From Oscillospiraceae bacterium (lineage in GTDB: Bacteria; Bacillota; Clostridia; Oscillospirales; Oscillospiraceae), in assembly GCA_017538775.1 (NCBI GenBank), contig JAFYIF010000264.1, positions 1 through 6,804 of the forward strand: a DNA stretch of 6,804 nt. The letters run 5' to 3'. Each line of letters begins with the position of its first letter. The stretch's first letter is position 1. Below are positions 1 to 5,052 of the stretch, piece after piece. The translations under genes were made by a program, and so were the position numbers. Under the pieces are notes generated by a model. It saw only the letters and a list, made by a program, of their open reading frames with translations. It was not told the DNA's origin and did not search any database.

Positions 1-463
1 CGCCGAGCATGAGTACGGCGTCTATGCCAAGACCGTCAAGAACAACGCCGACGTCAGCGAGGAAGATAAGAAGTATATCTTCGACCAGCTCAAGGCCAAC
101 TTCAACGGCGAATGCAGCGAGGTCGGCATGTATCTCTGCATGGCCCGCATCGCGCACCGCGAGGGTTATCCCGAGATCGGCCTTTACTGGGAGAAGGCCG
201 CCTATGAGGAGGCCGAGCACGCCGCCAAGTTCGCCGAGCTGCTGGGCGAGGATCTGGAGCCCAACATGAAGGCCGACACCAAGGCCAACCTGGCCTGGCG
301 CGTGGAGTGCGAGTACGGCGCCACCGCCGGCAAGTTCGAGCTGGCCTCCTGCGCCAAGCGCAACGGCCTGGACGCCATCCACGACACCGTCCACGAAATG
401 GCCCGCGACGAGGCCCGTCACGGCAAGGCCCTGGAGGGTCTGCTGAACCGGTATTTCAAGTAA
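1..463 (+). CDS. Reverse rubrerythrin / NADH peroxidase, C-terminal part (5' end outside window)
   Basis: The reading frame is open from base 2 and ends with TAA at 461-463, giving 153 visible residues. The visible part is a ferritin-like four-helix diiron domain. Candidate iron ligands are Glu37 (in NGECSEVG), the E70-x-x-H73 motif (EEAEH), Glu102/Glu104 ([10 protein letters not shown]) and E137-x-x-H140 (DEARH). The stretch [18 protein letters not shown] is typical of clostridial reverse rubrerythrins, which carry the rubredoxin domain at the N terminus instead of the C terminus. No C-terminal rubredoxin CxxC follows here (the protein ends LLNRYFK), so an N-terminal rubredoxin of about 35-45 residues is presumably lost beyond the left edge. 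Family role: cytosolic reduction of hydrogen peroxide with electrons from NADH via rubredoxin, protecting anaerobes from oxygen. The ATG at 128 is internal (Met43 of the visible part) and is not the start. Alternative: a classical rubrerythrin, unlikely given the C terminus. Confidence 0.9.
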   Translation, partial: AEHEYGVYAKTVKNNADVSEEDKKYIFDQLKANFNGECSEVGMYLCMARIAHREGYPEIGLYWEKAAYEEAEHAAKFAELLGEDLEPNMKADTKANLAWRVECEYGATAGKFELASCAKRNGLDAIHDTVHEMARDEARHGKALEGLLNRYFK

Positions 464-480
464 GACAGGTTTTTCCACAG

Positions 481-506
481 AAGGGAACGGGGCTGCCCGT
501 TCCCTT
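481..506 (+). terminator. Stem-loop after the rubrerythrin gene (weak intrinsic terminator)
   Basis: This is a perfect 11-bp stem (481-491 pairing with 496-506) with a 4-base loop (492-495), starting 17 bases after the rubrerythrin stop. The following bases, CTACTTTCC, are only partly T-rich, so it may terminate weakly or act mainly as a 3'-end stabiliser. Its placement between the stop codon and the next promoter supports a terminator role. Confidence 0.65.
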
Positions 507-547
507 CTACTTTCCGCACTCCCGTGAAAGCCTGTTTCGGAATTGTA

Positions 548-576
548 TTGCATTCTCCGTTCCGTTTTGCTATCAT
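548..576 (+). promoter_or_regulatory. Sigma-A type promoter for the small membrane protein gene
   Basis: A -35-like TTGCAT (548-553) and a -10-like TATCAT (571-576, five of six consensus bases) are separated by exactly 17 bases, with a TGC extended -10 directly upstream (568-570). The expected start of transcription is near 583, leaving a leader of about 44 bases. That leader contains a small inverted repeat, GCGG (584-587) with CCGC (594-597), and a weak ribosome binding site, AGAGGG (612-617), 9 bases before the ATG. This stretch is visibly more AT-rich than the flanking genes. Confidence 0.65.
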
Positions 577-626
577 TTCTCCAGCGGCTTCAACCGCAGT
601 AATCAGAGAAAAGAGGGAAAAACGCA

Positions 627-887
627 ATGTTTGACAACATCGGAGGCAAAATCAAAGCTCTGGCGAAGATTATCTGCTACATCGGCATCGGCATTGCCGT
701 CATCACCGGCATCGTGCTGATGGCCACGCTGGGCGACGTGCTCGACAGCGGCTTCCTGGCCTTCCTGGTGGGCCTGGTGGCGATCGCTCTGGGCATCCTG
801 GCGGCCTGGGTCGGCAGCTTCGTGCTGTACGGCTACGGCGAGCTGATCGACAGCAACATGAAGATTGCGGAGAACACATCCAAATAA
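627..887 (+). CDS. Small two-helix membrane protein of unknown function
   Basis: 86 residues. The N-terminal segment (1-14, MFDNIGGKIKALAK) is short, basic and amphipathic. Two hydrophobic segments follow, roughly residues 15-35 and 43-68, joined by a short acidic turn (GDVLDSG). The C terminus is polar and begins with YGYGELIDSN. I recognise this layout (an NIGGKIK-like start, two helices, a YGYGELI-like end) as a recurrent small-protein type in gut Clostridia, but I know no assigned function and give none. By the positive-inside rule the Lys-rich start would be cytoplasmic and, with two helices, both ends would face the cytoplasm. The start is supported by the weak site AGAGGG at 9 bases and by the upstream promoter. 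The gene appears monocistronic, with its own promoter and a strong terminator 5 bases after the stop. It has no functional link to its neighbours that I can see. Confidence 0.8.
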   Translation: MFDNIGGKIKALAKIICYIGIGIAVITGIVLMATLGDVLDSGFLAFLVGLVAIALGILAAWVGSFVLYGYGELIDSNMKIAENTSK

Positions 888-892
888 ACGCG

Positions 893-933
893 AAAAAACG
901 CTTCCGGGGCGCTGTTCCCCGGGAGCGTTTTTT
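893..933. terminator. Bidirectional intrinsic terminator between convergent genes
   Basis: Six A (893-898), then a GC-rich hairpin whose left arm ends at 909 and right arm begins at 917 (loop 910-916, CGCTGTT), then six T (928-933). ACGCT pairs with AGCGT and GGGG pairs with CCCC, with one G-T pair at 903/923. The A run on one side and T run on the other give a U-tract on both strands. It therefore ends the membrane-protein transcript on the plus strand and the rplU-to-flavoprotein transcript on the minus strand, where the last stop codon lies at 951-953. Confidence 0.93.
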
Positions 934-950
934 CTGGCTGCGGTGTCGTC

Positions 951-2324
951 TTAAGCTTCCCGTCCCGCGATGTACCGCGCCACGTGAATCCCGCTGGCGG
1001 AGGCGTGGGAGAGGGAGTGGGTGATGCCGGAGCAGTCGCCGATGACGAAGAGCCCCTCGTGGCAGGTCTGGAGCTGCGCGTCCAGTGCCACTTCCATGTT
1101 ATAGAACTTGACCTCCACCCCGTAGAGCAGGGTGTCAATGGTGGCGGTGCCGGGGGCGATCTTGTCCAGGGCGTAGAGCATCTCGATGATGCCGTCCAGG
1201 ATGCGCTTGGGGATGACCAGGCTCAGGTCGCCGGGGGTGGCGTGGAGGGTGGGGACGGTGAAGCAGTCCCGCATCCGCTCCGGGTTGCTGCGGCGGCCCT
1301 GGATCAGGTCGCCGAAGCGCTGGACGATGACGCCGCCGCCCAGCATGTTGCTGAGCCGGGCGATGCTCTCGCCGTAGCCGTTGGAGTCCTTGAAGGGCTC
1401 GGAGAAGTGCTTGGCCACAAGCAGGGCAAAGTTGGTGTTCTCCGTCTGCCGGGCCGGGTCCTCGTAGCTGTGGCCGTTCACGGTGACGATGCCGTTGGTG
1501 TTCTCCGTCACCACCGCGCCCCGGGGGTTCATGCAGAAGGTCCGCACCAGGTCGCCGTATTTCTCCGTGCGGTAGACGATCTTGCTCTCGTACAGCTCGT
1601 CGGTCAGGTGGGAGAAGACCTCGTAGGGCAGTTCCACCCGCACGCCGATGTCCACCCGGTTGCTCTTCGTGGCGATGTGCAGGGCCTTGCAGACCCCCTG
1701 CATCCATTTGCTGCCGCTGCGCCCGGCGGAGATGATGCAGCGCGGCGCCACAAAGGACTCGCCCCCCGCCGTGACCCGGTAGCCGCCTTCCAGCTTCTCC
1801 ACGGTGTTCACGGTGGTGTGGAAGCGAAATTCCACCTGCTCCGCCAGCTCGTTGTAGAGGTTTTCCAACACCACATAGTTGATGTCCGTCCCCAGGTGCC
1901 GCACGCTGGCGTCCAGCAGGTGCAGCCCGTGGCTGAGGCATTCCTTTTTCAGTCGGGTGTTGGCGGTGGAATAGAGCTTGGTGCCCGCGCCCCCGTGGGA
2001 GAGGTTGATGTCGTCCACATAGCGCATCAGCTCCAAAGCCCGCTGCTTGCCGATCAGCTCATGCAGGGTGCCGCCGAACTCGTTGGTGATGTTGTACTTG
2101 CCGTCGGAGAAGGCCCCGGCCCCGCCGAAGCCGTTCATAATGGAGCAGGGCGTGCAGCCGATGCAGCTCTTGATTTTTTTCCCGTCGATGGGGCAGCGCC
2201 GCCGGTCCAGCGGATGCCCCGCCTCCAAAATCAGCAGCTTCAGCTCCGGCGCCAGCCGCCGCAGCTCATAGGCGGAGAAGATGCCCCCCGGCCCCGCGCC
2301 GATGATGATCACGTCATAGCTCAT
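951..2324 (-). CDS. FAD-dependent dehydrogenase of the COG2509 type
   Basis: 457 residues. An N-terminal dinucleotide-binding fold is shown by VIIIGAGPGG (residues 5-14), with the acidic end of the second strand near Glu34 (LLILEAG). The conserved block GFGGAGAFSDGK (65-76) follows a cysteine cluster: Cys44, then Cys54-x2-Cys57-x2-Cys60. The C-terminal FAD-contact motif GLFVIGDCSG is at 424-433, with the SLSHASASGI helix after it. This combination points to the uncharacterised FAD-dependent dehydrogenases of COG2509. The substrate is not known, and the cysteines could be redox-active or bind metal (inference). The ATG is preceded by GAGG at 8 bases, and the length fits the family. It is the last gene of the operon, 35 bases after the obgE stop, and is followed by the shared terminator. 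Nothing in the sequence explains its coupling to ribosome-assembly genes. It is clearly a flavoprotein; its reaction is unknown. Confidence 0.9.
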   Translation of the reverse strand: MSYDVIIIGAGPGGIFSAYELRRLAPELKLLILEAGHPLDRRRCPIDGKKIKSCIGCTPCSIMNGFGGAGAFSDGKYNITNEFGGTLHELIGKQRALELMRYVDDINLSHGGAGTKLYSTANTRLKKECLSHGLHLLDASVRHLGTDINYVVLENLYNELAEQVEFRFHTTVNTVEKLEGGYRVTAGGESFVAPRCIISAGRSGSKWMQGVCKALHIATKSNRVDIGVRVELPYEVFSHLTDELYESKIVYRTEKYGDLVRTFCMNPRGAVVTENTNGIVTVNGHSYEDPARQTENTNFALLVAKHFSEPFKDSNGYGESIARLSNMLGGGVIVQRFGDLIQGRRSNPERMRDCFTVPTLHATPGDLSLVIPKRILDGIIEMLYALDKIAPGTATIDTLLYGVEVKFYNMEVALDAQLQTCHEGLFVIGDCSGITHSLSHASASGIHVARYIAGREA

Positions 2325-2359
2325 TCGTCAAACCTCGATTTCTGTATTCTCATCGGGGA

Positions 2360-3649
2360 TTAAGATTGGTATTCAAATTCCAGATCATAGATGCTCACGG
2401 TGTCCCCGTCCTGGATGCCCAGCTCCTCCAGCTGCCGGAAGACCCCCGCCTCCCGCAGCACCCGGTCGAAGTACAATCGGCTCTCATAGTCCCCCAGGTT
2501 GACCCGGGCCAGCAGACTTTGCAGCCAGGGGCCCTCCACGGACCAGTAGTCCGCGTCCAGCTTCCGGTACTCCAGGGCCCCGCTGGTGTCCACCTGGGGC
2601 AGGGGGGCCACATAGTCGGCCTCATAGCGCCGGATGGGGGGCAGCTCCGCCAGCATCCCGGCGGCGGCCAGCATCAGCTCCCGGGTGCCCTGGCTCGTGG
2701 CAGCGGACATCTCAAAAAAGCGAAAGCCCTGGGCCTCCACGTGGCGCCTGAGCCGCTCCAGCCCCGCCCGGTCCTCCGGCGGGAGCAGGTCGCACTTGTT
2801 GGCCACCACCAGCTGGGGCCGCTCCGCCAGCTCCGGGGAATACTGCCGCAGCTCGGTGTTGATGGTCTCGAAGTCCTCCACCGGGTCCCGGCCCTCGCTG
2901 CCCGCCGCGTCGATCAGGTGGATCAGCAGGCGGCAGCGGTCGATGTGGCGGAGGAAGTCGTGTCCCAGCCCCGCGCCCTCGCTGGCCCCCTCGATGATGC
3001 CGGGAATGTCCGCCATCACGAAGCTCGCGCCCTCCCGGACGTAGACCACGCCCAGGTTGGGGAAGAGGGTGGTGAAGTGGTAGTTGGCGATTTTTGGATG
3101 GGCCTTGCTGACCACGGAGAGCAGGGTGCTTTTGCCCACGTTGGGGAAGCCGATCAGCCCCACGTCCGCCAGCAGCTTCAGCTCCAGCACGATCTCCCGG
3201 TCCTCCCCGGGCAGCCCCGGCTTGGCGAAGCGGGGCACCTGCCGGGTGGGTGTGGCGAAGTGCTGGTTGCCCCAGCCGCCCTTCCCGCCTTTCGCCACGA
3301 CGAAGGGGGCGTCGTCGCTCATGTCGTGGAGGATGCCGCCGGTGGCCCGGTCCCGGAGCAGGGTGCCCCGGGGGACCTTGATGGTCAGGCTCTCTCCGTC
3401 GCGGCCGGAGCAGCGCTTGCCCTGGCCGTTCATGCCGTTGCCCGCCACATACTTCCGCTTGTAGCGGAAGTCCATCAGCGTGCTCATGTGGTCGTCCACG
3501 ACGCAGACGATGTCCCCACCGCGCCCGCCGTCGCCCCCGTCGGGACCCCCGGCGGCCACATATTTTTCCCGGTGGAAGGCCACCGCGCCGTCGCCCCCGC
3601 GCCCGGCGGTGACGCGGATGGTGGCTTTGTCAATGAAGGATGAAGCCAT
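2360..3649 (-). CDS. obgE: Obg-family GTPase (50S ribosome assembly, stress control)
   Basis: 429 residues, the usual length for Firmicutes Obg with a C-terminal extension. Residues 1-158 form the glycine-rich Obg fold, with GGPDGGDGGRGGD at 34-46. The G domain shows G1 GFPNVGKST (167-175), switch I around FTTLFPNLG (192-200), G3 DIPG (214-217), G4 NKCD (284-287) and G5 SAA (315-317), so all GTP-binding motifs are intact. Residues about 350-429 are the OCT domain (PWLQSLLARVN...GDTVSIYDLEFEYQS). Obg binds the large ribosomal subunit, takes part in its late assembly and links to stringent-response and growth control. The ATG overlaps the stop of the upstream acetyltransferase in TAATG (one shared base), with an AGGTG site just before it, which suggests translational coupling. 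It sits downstream of rplU and rpmA, the conserved bacterial order. Confidence 0.98.
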   Translation of the reverse strand: MASSFIDKATIRVTAGRGGDGAVAFHREKYVAAGGPDGGDGGRGGDIVCVVDDHMSTLMDFRYKRKYVAGNGMNGQGKRCSGRDGESLTIKVPRGTLLRDRATGGILHDMSDDAPFVVAKGGKGGWGNQHFATPTRQVPRFAKPGLPGEDREIVLELKLLADVGLIGFPNVGKSTLLSVVSKAHPKIANYHFTTLFPNLGVVYVREGASFVMADIPGIIEGASEGAGLGHDFLRHIDRCRLLIHLIDAAGSEGRDPVEDFETINTELRQYSPELAERPQLVVANKCDLLPPEDRAGLERLRRHVEAQGFRFFEMSAATSQGTRELMLAAAGMLAELPPIRRYEADYVAPLPQVDTSGALEYRKLDADYWSVEGPWLQSLLARVNLGDYESRLYFDRVLREAGVFRQLEELGIQDGDTVSIYDLEFEYQS

Positions 3650-4119
3650 TACAGCACCTCATGTCGTAAATCAAATCGGAAGACGCAGACGCGCTCCAGG
3701 CCATGCTCGCGTATATCGTTGTTCTCCGGCAGTTCTGCGATCTCCAGCAGCTCGCCGCCCAGCCGTTCGCAGGTGCGGCGGGAGGAGAGATTCTCAGGAT
3801 CGCAGGTGATATAGACATATTCCATACCATGCGCCGCCGCCAGGCGGAACAGAATGCGGCAAGCCTGCTCAGCGTAACGGTGGCCCCGGTGGGGTTCGTC
3901 GATCCCATAGCCGATGTGCCCGCCGTAATAGATCCGCCGGATATAGCCGACGCGGAGCGTGCATTCTCCGAGCCTTTCGCCTGTGCGCGTACAGATGTCA
4001 AAGTGATAGCTGGGCACCTTCTGCCGTTCCGGGGGCGCGTCGGTGACTGCGTCGGTGAACCGTGTCAGCACCAGCATGAGCGCGTCGGAGCTGAGCAGGG
4101 AAGTATCGGAAAAACGCAT
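3649..4119 (-). CDS. GNAT-family N-acetyltransferase
   Basis: 156 residues from the ATG at 4119. The GNAT core shows in GHIGYGIDEPHRGHRYA (residues about 67-83), the acetyl-CoA pyrophosphate loop. The usual R-x-x-G-x-A pattern reads R78-G-H-R-Y-A83 here, so the loop Gly is replaced by Arg. A second motif, PENLSSRRTCERLGG (108-122), is the helix typical of this GNAT subgroup. A longer reading from an ATG at 4140 (163 residues) is possible. I reject it because its codons overlay the AAAGGAGG Shine-Dalgarno at 4135-4128, which sits 8 bases before the 4119 ATG, and nothing resembling a ribosome binding site precedes 4140. The gene lies between rpmA and obgE, and its TAA shares one base with the obgE ATG. 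Substrate unknown. Acetylation of a ribosomal protein or translation factor is suggested by position only; antibiotic or small-molecule acetylation is equally open. Confidence 0.88.
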   Translation of the reverse strand: MRFSDTSLLSSDALMLVLTRFTDAVTDAPPERQKVPSYHFDICTRTGERLGECTLRVGYIRRIYYGGHIGYGIDEPHRGHRYAEQACRILFRLAAAHGMEYVYITCDPENLSSRRTCERLGGELLEIAELPENNDIREHGLERVCVFRFDLRHEVL

Positions 4120-4127
4120 GGATACCG

Positions 4128-4135
4128 CCTCCTTT
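4128..4135 (-). promoter_or_regulatory. Shine-Dalgarno site that decides the acetyltransferase start
   Basis: On the minus strand this reads AAAGGAGG, an almost perfect anti-16S match, 8 bases upstream of the ATG at 4119. The alternative in-frame ATG at 4140 lies immediately upstream of this site, so translation from there would run through it. Confidence 0.85.
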
Positions 4136-4142
4136 CTCATAG

Positions 4143-4170
4143 AAAGAGCCCGGACGATCTGTCCGGGCTC
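4143..4170 (-). terminator. Hairpin between rpmA and the acetyltransferase gene (partial terminator or processing site)
   Basis: A perfect 10-bp GC-rich stem (4170-4161 with 4155-4146 on the minus strand) closes a 5-base loop and is followed by TTTCTATG. The short T run suggests a leaky intrinsic terminator. It starts 14 bases after the rpmA stop and ends just before the acetyltransferase ribosome binding site. Partial read-through would give abundant rplU-rpmA mRNA and less GNAT-obgE-flavoprotein mRNA, as expected for ribosomal proteins against an assembly GTPase. No separate promoter for the downstream genes is visible in the 65-base gap. Confidence 0.7.
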
Positions 4171-4184
4171 GAAAGCTCATCTCG

Positions 4185-4445
4185 TTACTGCGCCAGCTCG
4201 TAGACAGAGACCTTCTTGCGGTCCTTGCCCAGACGCTCAAACTTCACGTTGCCGTCCACAAGGGCGAACAGCGTGTCATCCTTGCCCTTGCCCACATTGG
4301 TGCCGGGGTGGATCTTGGTGCCGCGCTGTCTGACGAGGATGTTACCGGCCAGGACGAACTGACCGTCGGCTCTTTTGGGACCCAGACGCTTGGACTCGCT
4401 GTCGCGGCCGTTCTTGGTGGAACCCATTCCTTTCTTGTGTGCCAT
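4185..4445 (-). CDS. rpmA: Large-subunit ribosomal protein bL27
   Basis: 86 residues beginning [22 protein letters not shown], the standard bL27 N terminus, whose flexible tail reaches toward the peptidyl-transferase centre. The core [23 protein letters not shown] (residues about 26-48) and [14 protein letters not shown] (about 52-65) are diagnostic. Many Firmicutes make bL27 with an extra N-terminal peptide ending in FF that the protease Prp removes. Here the protein starts directly with Met-Ala-His-Lys-Lys, so there is no cleavable extension. The start is preceded by AGAGGAGGTG about 9 bases upstream, a very strong ribosome binding site. The gene follows rplU after 46 bases with no prp (ysxB) gene between, and is followed by a hairpin. 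Confidence 0.98.
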   Translation of the reverse strand: MAHKKGMGSTKNGRDSESKRLGPKRADGQFVLAGNILVRQRGTKIHPGTNVGKGKDDTLFALVDGNVKFERLGKDRKKVSVYELAQ

Positions 4446-4491
4446 TGTGCTTTACACCTCCTCTGTGTCATTCGATAAACGCGGTACAGGC

Positions 4492-4809
4492 TCATGCGTG
4501 GATGGCTTCGATCTGCACCTTGGTATAGGGCTGTCTGTGGCCCTGCGTGCGGCGATAGCCCTTCTTGGGCTTCATCTTGTAGACGCGGATCTTGCGGCTT
4601 CTGCCGTTCTTCTCAACCTTGGCGGTCACGGTCGCCCCGTCCAGCACGGGAGCGCCGAAGCGGGCGGCCTCGCCGTCCACGACGGCCAGCACCTGGTCGA
4701 AGGTCACGCTGTCGCCGGCCTCGGCGTCCAGCTTCTCGATAAAGAGCACGTCACCCTCGGCAACACGGTACTGCTTGCCTCCGGTCACGATGATCGCGGT
4801 TTTGCTCAT
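4492..4809 (-). CDS. rplU: Large-subunit ribosomal protein bL21
   Basis: 105 residues, the normal size for bL21, which binds 23S rRNA on the solvent side of the 50S subunit. The N terminus [16 protein letters not shown] (residues about 5-20) and the basic C-terminal block [21 protein letters not shown] (about 73-93) are the family signatures. The ATG is preceded by AGGTG at 8 bases. It is the first gene of the minus-strand operon, about 87-95 bases downstream of the predicted transcription start, with a structured leader in between. Its TGA lies 46 bases before the rpmA ATG. Confidence 0.98.
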   Translation of the reverse strand: MSKTAIIVTGGKQYRVAEGDVLFIEKLDAEAGDSVTFDQVLAVVDGEAARFGAPVLDGATVTAKVEKNGRSRKIRVYKMKPKKGYRRTQGHRQPYTKVQIEAIHA

Positions 4810-4811
4810 TC

Positions 4812-4885
4812 CTGTTGCACCTGCCTTTCTGTTGCAGACTCGCTCTCAAGGCGGCCCCGCCCCGGGCGGGACGCTTTGCGGCCTT
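4812..4885 (-). promoter_or_regulatory. Structured 5' leader of rplU, candidate autoregulatory element
   Basis: Between the predicted start site and the rplU ATG the minus strand can form an outer stem AAGGC/GCCTT (plus-strand 4885-4881 with 4852-4848) enclosing a perfect 6-bp stem of CCCGCC/GGCGGG with a 3-base loop (4856-4870). Closer to the ATG an 8-base direct repeat, TGCAACAG on the minus strand, occurs at 4836-4829 and 4819-4812, 17 bases apart and flanking the AGGTG ribosome binding site. Ribosomal-protein leaders that bind their own product are known for L21 in some Firmicutes. Whether this one belongs to that class I infer only from position and structure. Confidence 0.45.
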
Positions 4886-4902
4886 TTCAATGCGGCCCAA
4901 AT

Positions 4903-4931
4903 AATCTATCACGAACAAGGGGGGATGTCAA
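4903..4931 (-). promoter_or_regulatory. Promoter of the rplU-rpmA-GNAT-obgE-flavoprotein operon
   Basis: On the minus strand a perfect -35 TTGACA (4931-4926) is followed after 17 bases by TAGATT (4908-4903, four of six -10 bases), with a TGA extended -10 immediately upstream. The expected transcription start is around 4896. This is the only AT-rich stretch in the 243-base gap between the SLH gene and rplU, and it lies downstream of the SLH gene's terminator, so the operon is independently transcribed. Confidence 0.82.
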
Positions 4932-4978
4932 GCATTTTTTCCAGAGAAAACGCAAAAATCCGGGGCATACCCGGGCCG

Positions 4979-5022
4979 AAAAAGACCCGCGCAGGCCGGA
5001 TGCTCCGGACCGGTGCGGGTCT
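4979..5022 (-). terminator. Intrinsic terminator of the SLH surface-protein gene
   Basis: On the minus strand AGACCCGC (5022-5015) pairs perfectly with GCGGGTCT (4990-4983). An inner stem TCCGG/CCGGA (plus-strand 4996-5000 with 5004-5008) closes a 3-base loop. Five U residues (4983-4979) follow the outer stem. It begins about 30 bases after the SLH gene's stop codon (5055-5053) and separates it from the rplU promoter. Confidence 0.85.
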
Positions 5023-5052
5023 CTAACTTGCTCTGTCAGCTCAGGGGCGGGC

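Noticed and set aside
984..2363. 459-codon plus-strand open frame opposite the flavoprotein
   Set aside because: Exactly in register with the flavoprotein codons and rich in Val, Gly, Ala, His and Asp as expected for antisense of GC-rich coding DNA. No ribosome binding site or family resemblance.
2366..3643. 425-codon plus-strand open frame opposite obgE
   Set aside because: In register with obgE codons and fully contained in a gene with every GTPase motif intact; a composition shadow.
4120..4140. Seven-residue longer start for the acetyltransferase (ATG at 4140)
   Set aside because: The extra codons consist largely of the Shine-Dalgarno sequence that serves the ATG at 4119, and no ribosome binding site precedes 4140.
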